From assembly GCA_021154985.1 (NCBI GenBank), contig JAJNQE010000107.1, forward strand, positions 1 to 63,448: a DNA stretch of 63,448 bases, given 5' to 3'. Positions 1-9,885 of this stretch are shown piece by piece. Positions within the stretch are counted from its first letter, which is position 1. Every line of letters begins with the position of its first letter. The notes below the pieces were generated by a model. It ran no database searches, was not told the DNA's origin, and saw only the letters and a program-made list of their open reading frames with translations. The translations under genes and the position numbers were made by a program. Source of the stretch: Hydrogenophaga sp. (GTDB lineage Bacteria; Pseudomonadota; Gammaproteobacteria; Burkholderiales; Burkholderiaceae_C).

Positions 1-1264
<1,264 letters not shown>

Positions 1265-1279
1265 ACCACAAGGAACCCC

Positions 1280-1915
1280 ATGACCACCTGTTTCACCCGC
1301 CCCGCCTTCACCTCCCGCGTGGTGCCCGTGATCGTGCTCAACGATGCGGCGCATGCCGTGCCACTCGCCCATGCCCTGCTCGAAGGCGGCATCGACGTGA
1401 TGGAGATCACCCTGCGCTCCGGCGTTGCCTTGCAGGCCATGGAAGCGGTGGCCAAAGCCGTGCCGCACATGCACCTGGGCGCAGGCACCGTCACGCGCGC
1501 GATCGAGGTGCAGCAGGTGATCGACGCCGGCGCCAGCTTCGCCCTGTCGCCCGGCTGCACCGACGAACTCGTGCGCGCCGTGCACGCAGCGAATCTGCCC
1601 TTCATCCCCGGCGTGATGACACCCGGCGAGGTGATGCGCGCGCGCGACCACGGCTTCACCCTCATGAAACTCTTCCCCGCCTCGCAGGCGGGCGGTATCG
1701 GCATGCTCAAGGCGCTCGGCGCACCGCTGCCCGACGTGCGCTTTTGCCCCACCGGCGGCGTGAGCGTGGACAATCTGCGCGATTTTTTGAAACTGCCCAA
1801 CGTGGCCATGGCCGGCGGTTCCTGGCTCACGCCGGCCGACCTGCTGCGCAATGGCGACTGGGCCGGCATCACGAAGCTGGCGCGCGAGGCCACAGCATTG
1901 GCCACCCAGCATTGA
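1280..1915 (+). CDS. eda: 2-keto-3-deoxy-6-phosphogluconate (KDPG) aldolase
   Basis: This 211-residue cytoplasmic aldolase splits KDPG into pyruvate and glyceraldehyde 3-phosphate. The length is normal for the family. The Schiff-base lysine is K130 in LMKLFPAS, and the catalytic glutamate is E42 in VMEITLRSG. The PGVMTPGEV segment is also conserved. An aaggaacccc stretch just before the ATG provides the ribosome site. It sits between edd and pgi in one operon, so it acts directly on the Edd product. Confidence 0.96.
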   Translation: MTTCFTRPAFTSRVVPVIVLNDAAHAVPLAHALLEGGIDVMEITLRSGVALQAMEAVAKAVPHMHLGAGTVTRAIEVQQVIDAGASFALSPGCTDELVRAVHAANLPFIPGVMTPGEVMRARDHGFTLMKLFPASQAGGIGMLKALGAPLPDVRFCPTGGVSVDNLRDFLKLPNVAMAGGSWLTPADLLRNGDWAGITKLAREATALATQH

Positions 1916-1931
1916 AAGGGAACAACAACGC

Positions 1932-3512
1932 ATGAAACTGCCCACCACCCTGCCCGCCTGGCAACAGCTGCAAGCGCTCGCCGCCAGCCCCACACCCCAC
2001 CTGCGCGAGCTGCTCACCGACACGCACCGCGAACACCGCATGACGGTGAGCGCCGCCGGCATCACGCTGGACACCAGCCGCCAGCGTTTGACACCCGCCA
2101 TCCAGCAAGCGCTGATCGCCCTGGCCGAACAATCCGATGTCGCCGCCCAGCGCGACGCGATGTTTCGCGGCGACGCCATCAACGCCACCGAAGGCCGCCC
2201 GGTGCTGCACGTGGCGTTGCGCGGCGACCCGCTGCACGCCGGCCCCTGGGGCAACGCCGTGCAGGCCGATGTACAGCGCGAGCTGGCCCGCGTGTGCGAC
2301 TTTGCGCAGGCGCTCAATGCTGGTGCCGTCCAGGGCTTCTCCGGCGAGGTGATCACCGACGTGGTGAACATCGGCATCGGCGGCTCCGACCTCGGCCCGC
2401 GCATGGCGATCGACGCGCTGGCCCACCTGGCGGCCCCCGCGGTGCCCGGTGTGCGTGTGCACTGCGTGTCCAACCCCGACGCGTGGGCGCTGTGGAGCGT
2501 GCTGCGCGGACTCGACGCCAAACGCACGCTGCTCGTGGTCTCCAGCAAGACCTTCACCACCCAGGAAACCCTGACCAACGCCGCCAGTGCGCAGCGCTGG
2601 CTCACCGACCACGGCTGCCCGCCCGAATCCGTGTCCAGACACCTCGTGGCCATCACGGCCAGCCCCGCGCAGTCGGCCAGGCTCGGCTACCCGGCCGAGC
2701 GCACCTTCCTGTTCTGGGACTGGGTGGGTGGGCGCTACTCGGTGTGGTCGGCGCTCGGCCTGCCGCTGGCGATTGCCATCGGCGCCGAGAACTTCCGCGC
2801 CTTTCTCGCCGGCGCACACGCCATGGACCAGCACTTCTGCACCGCGCCGCTGGCGCAGAACCTGCCGGTGCAACTGGCGCTGGCCGGTATCTGGAACCGC
2901 AATTTCCTGCAACTGCCCACACACCTCATCGTGCCCTACGCCTCGCGCCTCGCGCGCTTCACACCGTTTGTGCAGCAGATGGACATGGAGTCCAACGGCA
3001 AACGCACCCACACCGACGGCACCCCCGCCACGGTGGACACCGGCCCCATCGTCTGGGGCGGTCTGGGCATCGACGGGCAACACGCCTACTTCCAGCTCAT
3101 CCACCAGGGCCGGCACACCGTGCCGGTGGACTTCATCGGCGTGCTCGACGAAGACACGCCGCTGCCCATGGCCGCCACCCACCACGGCGTGGTCAACCTC
3201 AACCTGCGCGCACAAGCCCAGGCCATGGCCTGCGGCCGCTCGCTGCAGGACACGCAGGCCCTGCTGGTGAAAGACGGCATGAGCGAGGCCGATGCCGCTG
3301 CCATGGCACCGCACCGCAGCTTTGAAGGCAACATCCCGAGCAACGTGCTCTGGCTGGACCGCCTGGACCCACTGCGCCTGGGCGCGCTCATCGCGCTGTA
3401 CGAACACAAGGTGTTCACCCAGGCCGCCATCTGGCGCATCAACGCGTATGACCAGTGGGGCGTGGAGCTGGGCAAGACGATGGCGAAGGCGATGGAGAAG
3501 CTCCGGGTTTGA
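1932..3512 (+). CDS. pgi: Glucose-6-phosphate isomerase
   Basis: This 526-residue enzyme interconverts glucose 6-phosphate and fructose 6-phosphate. It shows the family segments GGSDLGPRMA, SSKTFTTQET, MESNGKR and the C-terminal GVELGKTMAKAM with the conserved lysine. The ATG at 1932 is chosen because it follows the eda stop by 16 bases and gives the usual N-terminus; an upstream in-frame ATG at 1851 lies inside eda. Linkage to edd-eda suggests that carbon is cycled through the Entner-Doudoroff route, with fructose 6-phosphate returned to glucose 6-phosphate. Confidence 0.96.
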   Translation: MKLPTTLPAWQQLQALAASPTPHLRELLTDTHREHRMTVSAAGITLDTSRQRLTPAIQQALIALAEQSDVAAQRDAMFRGDAINATEGRPVLHVALRGDPLHAGPWGNAVQADVQRELARVCDFAQALNAGAVQGFSGEVITDVVNIGIGGSDLGPRMAIDALAHLAAPAVPGVRVHCVSNPDAWALWSVLRGLDAKRTLLVVSSKTFTTQETLTNAASAQRWLTDHGCPPESVSRHLVAITASPAQSARLGYPAERTFLFWDWVGGRYSVWSALGLPLAIAIGAENFRAFLAGAHAMDQHFCTAPLAQNLPVQLALAGIWNRNFLQLPTHLIVPYASRLARFTPFVQQMDMESNGKRTHTDGTPATVDTGPIVWGGLGIDGQHAYFQLIHQGRHTVPVDFIGVLDEDTPLPMAATHHGVVNLNLRAQAQAMACGRSLQDTQALLVKDGMSEADAAAMAPHRSFEGNIPSNVLWLDRLDPLRLGALIALYEHKVFTQAAIWRINAYDQWGVELGKTMAKAMEKLRV

Positions 3513-3645
3513 GTGTGAAAACTGTCGGTGCAGTTGACACCGCAGAACAGCGTCAAGCAATTCTTCAAGGAAATCAACGCAGGTTTTGCGTGGCGCGAGT
3601 TATGCATTGCGTCCAAGCCGACTCGCCGGCGCGGAGGACAACACG

Positions 3646-4401
3646 ATGCAAACAAAGCTTTCCCAACTCATACGCAGATGGCTGCTCGCCACTGGCCTGG
3701 TCACTGCGGCCTGCTCGGCGTCAGCAGCCCCGTATTACTACGTGGATTGGACGGCGGCCAACGTGGCCGGCGGCACCGCCTCGGGCGTGATCACGCTGCC
3801 AGACGCAAGCACGGTGAACGTGGACTTCAAGGCCACCTACGCCAACGGATCAGCCGGTACGCTTGAGGGCGCACAAATCGCTGGTGGCACCAATTACTGG
3901 AATCCCAGTTCACCCTACATCAGCGCGCAGGTGGACAACGCGCCGCCCGGCACCGACATCATCCGACTCACTGGAGGGTTACAGCAGATCTACACAGTGA
4001 CCCTGTCGGAGGCCATCAAGGACCCGATCATGGCCATCGTGAGTCTGGGCCAGCCTGGCCTCCCCACCAGCTACGACTTCGACGCCCCTTTCACCATCGT
4101 CAGCCAAGGCGCTGGCTTCTGGGGTGGCGGCCCAACCGCCATGCAGCAGTTGGCCGGCGACATTCTGTTGGCAAACGAAGGCCACGGCACGATCCAGTTC
4201 ATCGGCACCTTCACCACGTTCTCCTGGATCGTGCCCACGCCGGAGAACTGGCACGGCTTCACCTTCGGCATTCGCACCACGCCGCGCATCGAACCCGAAA
4301 ACCCGGTGCCCGAGCCCGCCACGCTGGCTCTGCTGGGCGCCGCCCTGTTGGGCTGCGTGGTGGCGAGGCGCCAACGGCAAACTGCTCGCAGCACGCGCTG
4401 A
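3646..4401 (+). CDS. Secreted PEP-CTERM sorting-domain protein of unknown function
   Basis: This 251-residue protein starts with a signal peptide (LIRRWLLATGLVTAACSASA, cleavage before APYYY). It ends with a PEP-CTERM tail: VPEPATLALLGAALLG followed by a basic ARRQRQTARSTR. Such tails are cut and anchored by an exosortase, which is not in this window. The body has no domain I recognise and is rich in G, T and aromatic residues, as in extracellular beta-sandwich proteins. The ATG at 3646 follows a ggagga site by 8 bases. It is convergent with the TRAP operon and shares its terminator. Confidence 0.85.
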   Translation: MQTKLSQLIRRWLLATGLVTAACSASAAPYYYVDWTAANVAGGTASGVITLPDASTVNVDFKATYANGSAGTLEGAQIAGGTNYWNPSSPYISAQVDNAPPGTDIIRLTGGLQQIYTVTLSEAIKDPIMAIVSLGQPGLPTSYDFDAPFTIVSQGAGFWGGGPTAMQQLAGDILLANEGHGTIQFIGTFTTFSWIVPTPENWHGFTFGIRTTPRIEPENPVPEPATLALLGAALLGCVVARRQRQTARSTR

Positions 4402-4413
4402 AGCACCACAAAC

Positions 4414-4448
4414 AAAAAAAGCCGACCCCTCTCGGGGTCGGCTTTTTC
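4414..4448. terminator. Bidirectional intrinsic terminator
   Basis: A 9-bp perfect stem (GCCGACCCC / GGGGTCGGC, 4421-4442) with a TCTC loop is flanked by an A-run on the left and a T-run on the right. It can therefore stop both the PEP-CTERM gene (plus) and the convergent TRAP/gluconokinase operon (minus). Confidence 0.9.
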
Positions 4449-4462
4449 TTTGCTGCGGCGCC

Positions 4463-5479
4463 TTACTTCGCAGCGCGCGCCTTCGCCACAGCCGCCTGGG
4501 TTTCTTTCCAAAGGTCTTCGCCCACGTTGGCCGCAATACCGGTGTTCACCGCCGTCAGCTTGGCGCGCATGCGGTTGGCTTCGGCCGGTGACAGCTGGTT
4601 GATTTCCATGCCTTTGCCCTTCAGGTCGGCCAGCGCCTTGTCGGCTTCGGCACGCGTGTCCTTGCGTTCGAAGTCGCGGCTCTTTTTCGCGGCGTCCAGC
4701 AGCACCTTTTGCTCGTCCTTGCTGAGCTGATCCCAGTACTTCTTGCTCACGGTCACGATCCAGGGGCTGTAGACGTGGTTGGTCACCGTCAGGTACTTCT
4801 GAACCTCGTAGAACTTGCTGGAGAGGATGGTGTTGTAGGGGTTCTCCTGGCCGTCCACCGTCTTGGTTTCCAGCGCGGTGAAGAGTTCCGAGAACGGCAG
4901 TGGCACGGCGTTGGCGCCCAGGGTCTTGAAGCTGTCGATGAAGACGTTGTTCTGCATCACGCGCAGCTTGATGCCGTCCATGTCTTCGAGCTTGGTCACG
5001 GCGCGCTTGTTGTTGGTGAGGTTGCGGAAACCGTTTTCCCAGTACACCAGGCCCACCAGCCCTTTTTCCTGCAGCTTGTCCATCACCTTCTGGCCCACCG
5101 GGCCGTCGAGCACGATGTCGGCTTCCTTCGCGTTGTCGAACAGGAAGGGCGTGTCCCAGATCGCCATCTCCTTGGTGATGCCGACCAGCGTGGCGGTGGA
5201 GCCCACCATCATTTCCTGCGCACCGCCGATCAAGGCCTGCTGCATCTGCACGTCGGAGCCGAGCGCGGCCGCACCGATGGCGCGGATCTTCATCTTGCCG
5301 CCCGAGGCCTTCTCCACCTCGTCGGCAAACACCTTGGTGGCGCGGCCCTGGTTGGACACTTCGTTGAGGCCGTAGCCGAAGCGGATCAGGCGCGGCTTGA
5401 TGTCTTGCGCTTGCGCGATGCCGGCGCCCAGCGTGGCCAGCGCAACCGCTGCGGCAATGGTGAGTTGTTTGAGTTTCAT
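4463..5479 (-). CDS. TRAP transporter solute-binding protein, DctP family (probable gluconate/sugar acid)
   Basis: This 338-residue periplasmic binding protein carries the signal peptide MKLKQLTIAAAVALATLGAG...AQA, with cleavage before QDIKP. DctP features include the QGRATKVFADEVEKASGG region and the substrate arginine segment GIKLRVMQNNVFIDSFKTLGANAVPLPFSELFTALET. It is the last gene of the minus-strand operon gntK-dctQ-dctM-dctP. The neighbouring gluconokinase and Edd/Eda suggest that it binds gluconate or a related sugar acid; the sequence alone does not prove the ligand. Confidence 0.92.
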   Translation of the reverse strand: MKLKQLTIAAAVALATLGAGIAQAQDIKPRLIRFGYGLNEVSNQGRATKVFADEVEKASGGKMKIRAIGAAALGSDVQMQQALIGGAQEMMVGSTATLVGITKEMAIWDTPFLFDNAKEADIVLDGPVGQKVMDKLQEKGLVGLVYWENGFRNLTNNKRAVTKLEDMDGIKLRVMQNNVFIDSFKTLGANAVPLPFSELFTALETKTVDGQENPYNTILSSKFYEVQKYLTVTNHVYSPWIVTVSKKYWDQLSKDEQKVLLDAAKKSRDFERKDTRAEADKALADLKGKGMEINQLSPAEANRMRAKLTAVNTGIAANVGEDLWKETQAAVAKARAAK

Positions 5480-5541
5480 GGTTTATCTCCTCAGGTTGGA
5501 AGCGGCGAAACGCCGTGGGGGGAACACAGAACGGCTGAAGC

Positions 5542-6819
5542 TCAGAACATCAGCTTCAGGGGCCACAACACGATGGCCGGGAACAGGATGAGCAGCACCA
5601 GCATGGCGAAATACACCAGCAGGAAAGGCATGACGCCACGGATCACGGTCTCCATGCGCACCTGCCCGATGCCGGCCACCACGTTGAGCACCGTGCCCAC
5701 CGGCGGCGTGAGCAGGCCCAAGCAGCCGACGAAGATGAACACGAAGCCGAAGTACACCGGGTCGATGCCGGCCTTGGCCGCGAGCGGCGAGAGCACGGGC
5801 GCCAGGATCAGGATGGTGGGCGTGAGGTCCATCACCATGCCCACGGCCAGCAGGAACAGGCAGACCACGGCCATGAACAACATGGGCTCGGACAGCAGCG
5901 GCCCGATGCTTTTCGCCAGGTCGTTCGGCAGATCGGCCAGCGTGATCATGTAAGACGCGGCGGTGGCCGCACCGCACAGGAACATCACCACGCCGGTGGT
6001 GCGCGCAGCGTCCACCAGCACGCGGTAGATGCCCGCCAGGTTGAGTTCGCGGTAAACCAGCGTGGCCACGATCAGCGCGTACACCGCGGCCACCACAGCG
6101 GCTTCGGTGGGCGTGAAGAAGCCCATGCGCAGGCCGCCAATGATGATGACCGGCATCATCAGCGCCCAGGCGCTGCTGGTCAGCGCCTGGCGGCGCTCGG
6201 GCCAGGTGGTCCTGGCCGCCACAGGCAGCTTCTTGTCCTTGGCCACCCAGCGCCACACCATCACCAGCGCCGTGGCCATCATCAAGCCCGGCACGATGCC
6301 AGAGAGAAACAGCTTGCTGATGGACGTGTTGGTGGTCACGCCGTAGATCACCATGGGCATGGACGGCGGAATGATGGGCGCGATGATGCCGCCCGAGGCG
6401 ATGAGGCCGGCACTCGATCCGTCCGGGTAGTTCTGCCGCCGCATCATGGGCAGCAGCAAGGTGGCCAGCGCAGCGGTGTCGGCAATGGCCGAGCCGCTCA
6501 TGGAGGCCAGCAGCACCGAGGCTGCGATCGCCACGTAGCCCAGGCCTCCGGGCACATGGCCCACCAGCGAACGCGCGAGATCGATGATGCGCCGGCTCAG
6601 ACCACCCGCGTTCATGAGCTCGCCGGCCAGGATGAAGAAGGGCACGGCCAGCAGCGGAAAGCTGTCGAAGCCGGCCTGCACGTTTTGCGCGAGCAACTGG
6701 GCGTCGAAAAAGTCCAGGTGCACCATGAGCGCCAGCGCGGTGAGCATGAGTGCAAACGCGATCGGCACGCCCACCGTCATGGTGGCGAACAGCACCAGCA
6801 GAAAAATGGCGATGGTCAT
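5542..6819 (-). CDS. TRAP transporter large permease, DctM family
   Basis: This 425-residue inner-membrane protein is hydrophobic throughout, with the roughly dozen helices expected for DctM. It forms the ion-coupled transport channel. Conserved segments include ASMSGSAIADTAALATLLLP, IAPIIPPSMPMVIYG and LTPPVGTVLNVVAG. The ATG at 6819 overlaps the stop of the DctQ gene by 4 bases (ATGA), which fixes the start; the frame is open further upstream, but that part lies inside dctQ. It works with the DctQ and DctP proteins encoded next to it. Confidence 0.94.
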   Translation of the reverse strand: MTIAIFLLVLFATMTVGVPIAFALMLTALALMVHLDFFDAQLLAQNVQAGFDSFPLLAVPFFILAGELMNAGGLSRRIIDLARSLVGHVPGGLGYVAIAASVLLASMSGSAIADTAALATLLLPMMRRQNYPDGSSAGLIASGGIIAPIIPPSMPMVIYGVTTNTSISKLFLSGIVPGLMMATALVMVWRWVAKDKKLPVAARTTWPERRQALTSSAWALMMPVIIIGGLRMGFFTPTEAAVVAAVYALIVATLVYRELNLAGIYRVLVDAARTTGVVMFLCGAATAASYMITLADLPNDLAKSIGPLLSEPMLFMAVVCLFLLAVGMVMDLTPTILILAPVLSPLAAKAGIDPVYFGFVFIFVGCLGLLTPPVGTVLNVVAGIGQVRMETVIRGVMPFLLVYFAMLVLLILFPAIVLWPLKLMF

Positions 6820-7310
6820 GACCGCTCTCCCGCCGTCATCGACTCGGGTGCGTTGCCGCGCAGGTCGTCCCAGGCCTGCAAGAGCAACAGCACCGCCATG
6901 CACACCCCCATCACCAGCGTGCCCGCAGCACCCACGGCCAAGGGCGTATTCATCACCGGGCTGCGGCTGTCCATGCCCACCAACACCTGCGACCACGAAC
7001 CATCGATCAGGTAATACAGCGCCAGCGCGATCAGGCCGCGCGTGAGCCAGCGAAACACCGCAGCCGCAGCGCCCGACATGCGCGAGGTGAGCAGGTCAAA
7101 GCCCAGGTGCTTGTTTTCGCCGAAGGCCAGCACCGCCGACAGGCACACCAGCCACACGAACAGCAGGCGAGACAGCTCTTCCGACACCACCCACCCGGTG
7201 CCCCAGAAATAGCGCAGCAACACGTTGCCGAACACACAGACCACCATGCCCAGCAGGCACAGGGCCAGCAGCGCTTCGATGGCGTGTTTCAAGATCCGAC
7301 CCAGTTTCAT
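6816..7310 (-). CDS. TRAP transporter small permease, DctQ family
   Basis: This 164-residue membrane protein has four predicted hydrophobic segments. It carries the DctQ signature around RYFWGTGWVVSEELSRLLFV and the following GENKHLGFDLL. It overlaps gntK upstream and dctM downstream by 4 bases each, so translation of kinase, small and large permease is coupled. The coupling to gluconokinase is the best evidence for the transported substrate. Confidence 0.93.
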   Translation of the reverse strand: MKLGRILKHAIEALLALCLLGMVVCVFGNVLLRYFWGTGWVVSEELSRLLFVWLVCLSAVLAFGENKHLGFDLLTSRMSGAAAAVFRWLTRGLIALALYYLIDGSWSQVLVGMDSRSPVMNTPLAVGAAGTLVMGVCMAVLLLLQAWDDLRGNAPESMTAGERS

Positions 7311-7846
7311 GAACGGCTCTCCAGAATGGCGGGAGCGGGGGCGCTGTGCACCCAGCGCACCACGGCCGAGCCCAGGTCTTTCAGCGGCAGGGTGGCGTCC
7401 AGGTGCAACACACCGGGCTCAAGGCGCGGGTCTTCCAGCGCGGCAAACTGGCTGGCCACCAGGCTCACCGGGAACAGGTGCGCCGGCCGCGCGGCCACAC
7501 GCTCGCGCGCCTGCTCCTGGGTGAGATCGAGAAACACAAACCGCAGGCCCGGCGCCGCCGCGCGCAGGCGCTCGCGGTAACGCCGCTTGAGGGCAGAACA
7601 GGTCAGCACCACGCCTTGCGGATGCGCCTGCAGCTGGGCGGCCAGCGTGTCGAGCCAGGCGGCTCGGTCGTCGTCGCTCAGCGGCGTGCCGCTGCGCATC
7701 TTGGCCACGTTGCTGGCCGAGTGAAAGTCGTCGCCTTCGAGCAGCGGCAAACGCAAGGCCTCGGCGCATTGCTGGCCCAGACTGGATTTGCCGCAACCCG
7801 CCACGCCCATGACGACGAGGGAAGTGGGATCAGACAGGTTCTTCAT
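7307..7846 (-). CDS. gntK: Gluconokinase
   Basis: This 179-residue cytoplasmic kinase phosphorylates gluconate to 6-phosphogluconate, the substrate of Edd at the left end of the window. The P-loop GVAGCGKSSLG lies at residues 14-24. LEGDDFHSASNVAKMRSGTPL and VLTCSALKRRYRERLR are hallmark GntK segments. It is the first gene of the operon, and an operator-like palindrome lies immediately upstream of its ATG. The length is normal for the thermoresistant gluconokinase family. Confidence 0.95.
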   Translation of the reverse strand: MKNLSDPTSLVVMGVAGCGKSSLGQQCAEALRLPLLEGDDFHSASNVAKMRSGTPLSDDDRAAWLDTLAAQLQAHPQGVVLTCSALKRRYRERLRAAAPGLRFVFLDLTQEQARERVAARPAHLFPVSLVASQFAALEDPRLEPGVLHLDATLPLKDLGSAVVRWVHSAPAPAILESRS

Positions 7847-7847
7847 T

Positions 7848-7861
7848 TGGTAGCGCTATCC
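7848..7861. promoter_or_regulatory. Operator-like site upstream of gntK
   Basis: TGGTAGCGCTATCC contains a perfect TAGCGCTA core and shares AGCGCTATCC with a second site at 7974-7987. It sits 2-15 bases ahead of the gntK start codon. A central CG with symmetric half-sites is the usual operator form for LacI-family repressors, and such a regulator gene is divergent 160 bases away. Assignment to that regulator is inference. Confidence 0.65.
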
Positions 7862-7973
7862 CATCGGGCTAAAAAAATGGGGCGAATGCCGGCAAGGCAT
7901 CGCCTCTGTCCTCTGCTGGCTGTGCCAGAAAGCAACCCGGTGTTCAGGGTAAATTCGGGTGGCACAAGGCTTT

Positions 7974-7987
7974 GGACAGCGCTATCC
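7974..7987. promoter_or_regulatory. Operator-like site upstream of the LacI-type regulator gene
   Basis: GGACAGCGCTATCC is a near-perfect inverted repeat centred on AGCGCT. It matches the site before gntK over AGCGCTATCC. It overlaps a possible TTG start at 7972, which argues that translation begins further on, at 8026. The pair, 126 bases apart, could support repression of both divergent transcripts with autoregulation. Confidence 0.65.
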
Positions 7988-8025
7988 TAACGCCACACGA
8001 TTCGCATCAAACACCGGGAAAACCC

Positions 8026-9051
8026 TTGGAACCGACCGAACGCAAGCGCCGCCACAGCGGGCGCACCACCCTGAGCGACGTGGCACTGGCCGCCGACGTG
8101 AGCCCCATCACCGCGTCCCGCGCCCTTCGCGGCGAACGTGGCGTGGCGGCCGACCTGGTGGAGCGCGTGAAACGGGCAGCCGATCAGCTCGGTTACGTGC
8201 CCGACCCGGCCGCACGCGCCCTGGCCTCGCAGCGCAGCACCCAGGTGCCGGTGCTCGTGCCGCTGCTGTCCAACGCCCTGTTTGTCGACGTGCTCGAAGC
8301 CGTGCACCGCACCCTGCTGCCCCACGGCTACCAGCCCATGATCGGCGTGACCCACTACGAACCACAGGAAGAAGAACAACTGCTGCGCAGCTACCTGGCG
8401 CACCGCCCGGCCGGCCTGCTGCTCACCGGCTTTGACCGCACGGAAGCCGCGCGCCAGATGGTCGCCGCCAGCGGCGTGCCCTGCGTGTATCTGATGGAGC
8501 TCACGCAAGCGCCCAACGTGTACTGCGTGGGCTTTTCACAAACCGAAGCCGGCCACGCCATCACCCAACACCTGGTGCAACGCGGCCGAAAACGCATTGC
8601 CTTCGTGGCCGCCCAGCTCGACCCGCGCACCCTGCAGCGCGCCGAAGGCTACCGCCGCTGCCTGCGCGAGCACGGCCTGTACGACGCACGGCTGGAGCTG
8701 CTGAGCCCGCAGCCTTCGTCAATGCGCCTGGGCGGCGAACTGCTGGAGGATTTGCTGCGCACCCGGCCCGAGGTGGACGCCGTGTTCTTCTGCAACGACG
8801 ACCTCGCGCAAGGCGGCCTGCTCACCGCGCTGAAACTCGGCGTGGACGTGCCCGACCGCATCGCCGTGGCCGGCTTCAACGACCTCTCGGGCAGCGACCA
8901 GATGGTGCCGACGCTCACCACCGTGCGCACCCCGCGCCGTGCGATGGGCGAGGCCAGCGCGCAGATGCTGCTGGGGCTGATGCGCGGCGATGTGCCGGCG
9001 CGGAATTCGGTGGATCTCGGGTTTGAGATGATGATTCGCGGCAGCAGTTGA
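8026..9051 (+). CDS. LacI-family transcriptional regulator, GntR-like (gluconate repressor)
   Basis: This 341-residue protein has an N-terminal helix-turn-helix (TTLSDVALAADVSPITASRALRG, residues 14-36, with the hinge GYVPDPAARALAS). A periplasmic-binding-protein-like effector domain follows and contains VFFCNDDLAQGGLLTAL and IAVAGFNDLSGSD. The TTG at 8026 is preferred over the TTG at 7972, because the latter coincides with an operator and adds a tail not seen before the HTH in this family; a gggaa stretch lies 5 bases before 8026. Divergence from gntK-TRAP suggests that it represses that operon until gluconate or its phosphate binds. Confidence 0.85.
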   Translation: MEPTERKRRHSGRTTLSDVALAADVSPITASRALRGERGVAADLVERVKRAADQLGYVPDPAARALASQRSTQVPVLVPLLSNALFVDVLEAVHRTLLPHGYQPMIGVTHYEPQEEEQLLRSYLAHRPAGLLLTGFDRTEAARQMVAASGVPCVYLMELTQAPNVYCVGFSQTEAGHAITQHLVQRGRKRIAFVAAQLDPRTLQRAEGYRRCLREHGLYDARLELLSPQPSSMRLGGELLEDLLRTRPEVDAVFFCNDDLAQGGLLTALKLGVDVPDRIAVAGFNDLSGSDQMVPTLTTVRTPRRAMGEASAQMLLGLMRGDVPARNSVDLGFEMMIRGSS

Positions 9052-9097
9052 ACGGGCCTTCTGGCCCCAGATCGTTCCAACACGCACAGGAGGTCCC

Positions 9098-9466
9098 ATG
9101 TCCAAAGCAGCTTTCACGATCAAGGCTTTTGCGGTGTACCTCATTGCCCTGGGCGCACTGCTGGCGCTGGTGCCCAACTTCATGCTGTCGCTGTTCGGCT
9201 TTGCGCCCACCACCGAGGTGTGGATCCGGGTGCTGGGCGTGGTGGTGTTCAACCTGGGCTGGTACTACTGGTACGCGGCGGTGAGCGAAGCCCGGCTGTT
9301 CTTCGCGGCGTCGGTCGTGACACGGGCCTTTGCCTTGCTGGCTTTTGCCGCATTGGTGGTCGCGGGTTTCGCGCCGCCCACCTTGATACTCTTTGGCTTC
9401 ATCGACGCAGCGGGTGGCGCCTGGACCTGGCTCGCCCTGCGCCGTGAACCCCGGCCTGCCACCTGA
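9098..9466 (+). CDS. Small four-helix membrane protein of unknown function
   Basis: This 122-residue protein has about four hydrophobic stretches (around 8-32, 41-60, 66-88 and 92-112) and a short basic C-terminus. No catalytic motif is seen. An aggagg ribosome site lies 6 bases before the ATG. It is followed after 27 bases by the DUF1330 gene, so the two probably form a small operon. I do not recognise a function. Confidence 0.75.
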   Translation: MSKAAFTIKAFAVYLIALGALLALVPNFMLSLFGFAPTTEVWIRVLGVVVFNLGWYYWYAAVSEARLFFAASVVTRAFALLAFAALVVAGFAPPTLILFGFIDAAGGAWTWLALRREPRPAT

Positions 9467-9493
9467 ACACTGCCCTACAACACTGGAGACACC

Positions 9494-9781
9494 ATGCCCG
9501 CCTACATTTACGGCAACGTTGAAATCACCGACCCCGCTCGCTACGACGAGTACCGCCGAGAGGTCCCCGCACTCATCGCCGCGCACGGCGGGCGCTACCT
9601 GGTGCGCGGTGGCGCGGTCAGCGTGCTCGAAGGCAGCGGTGTGCCACACCGCCAGGTGATCCTGGAGTTCCCCGACATGGCGCACCTGCAGGCCTTCTAC
9701 ACCTCGCCCGAGTACCAGCGCCTGGTGAAGATCCGCCAGAGCGCGTCCACCGGCACACTGTTTGCCATCGAAGGTTATTGA
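9494..9781 (+). CDS. DUF1330 family protein
   Basis: This 95-residue protein is a one-domain ferredoxin-fold (dimeric alpha-beta barrel) member. It opens with PAYIYGNVEITDPARYDEYRR and contains the GGRYLVRGG turn and VILEFPDMAHLQAFYTSPEYQ, all typical of DUF1330. The biochemical role of the family is unknown; relatives resemble small monooxygenases and stress-induced dimers. It is in tandem with the preceding membrane protein. Confidence 0.88.
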   Translation: MPAYIYGNVEITDPARYDEYRREVPALIAAHGGRYLVRGGAVSVLEGSGVPHRQVILEFPDMAHLQAFYTSPEYQRLVKIRQSASTGTLFAIEGY

Positions 9782-9885
9782 GACGGCTGTGTCCGTTTCG
9801 GGCGCAGCAACAAGACACAGCTGGTTACCACCATCCCGCACGGGCTGCACATGCAGCGCACACCGATCCGGGACAATCCCACCCC

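Noticed and set aside
3534..3562. TTGACA as a promoter -35 for the PEP-CTERM gene
   Set aside because: No -10-like hexamer occurs at the right spacing.
7961..7974. GGCAC...TTTG as a sigma-54 promoter before the LacI-type gene
   Set aside because: The -12 GC dinucleotide is missing at the required 10-base spacing.
9053..9067. GGGCC/GGCCC hairpin after the LacI-type gene as a terminator
   Set aside because: The stem is only 5 bp with no T-run, so it was not annotated.
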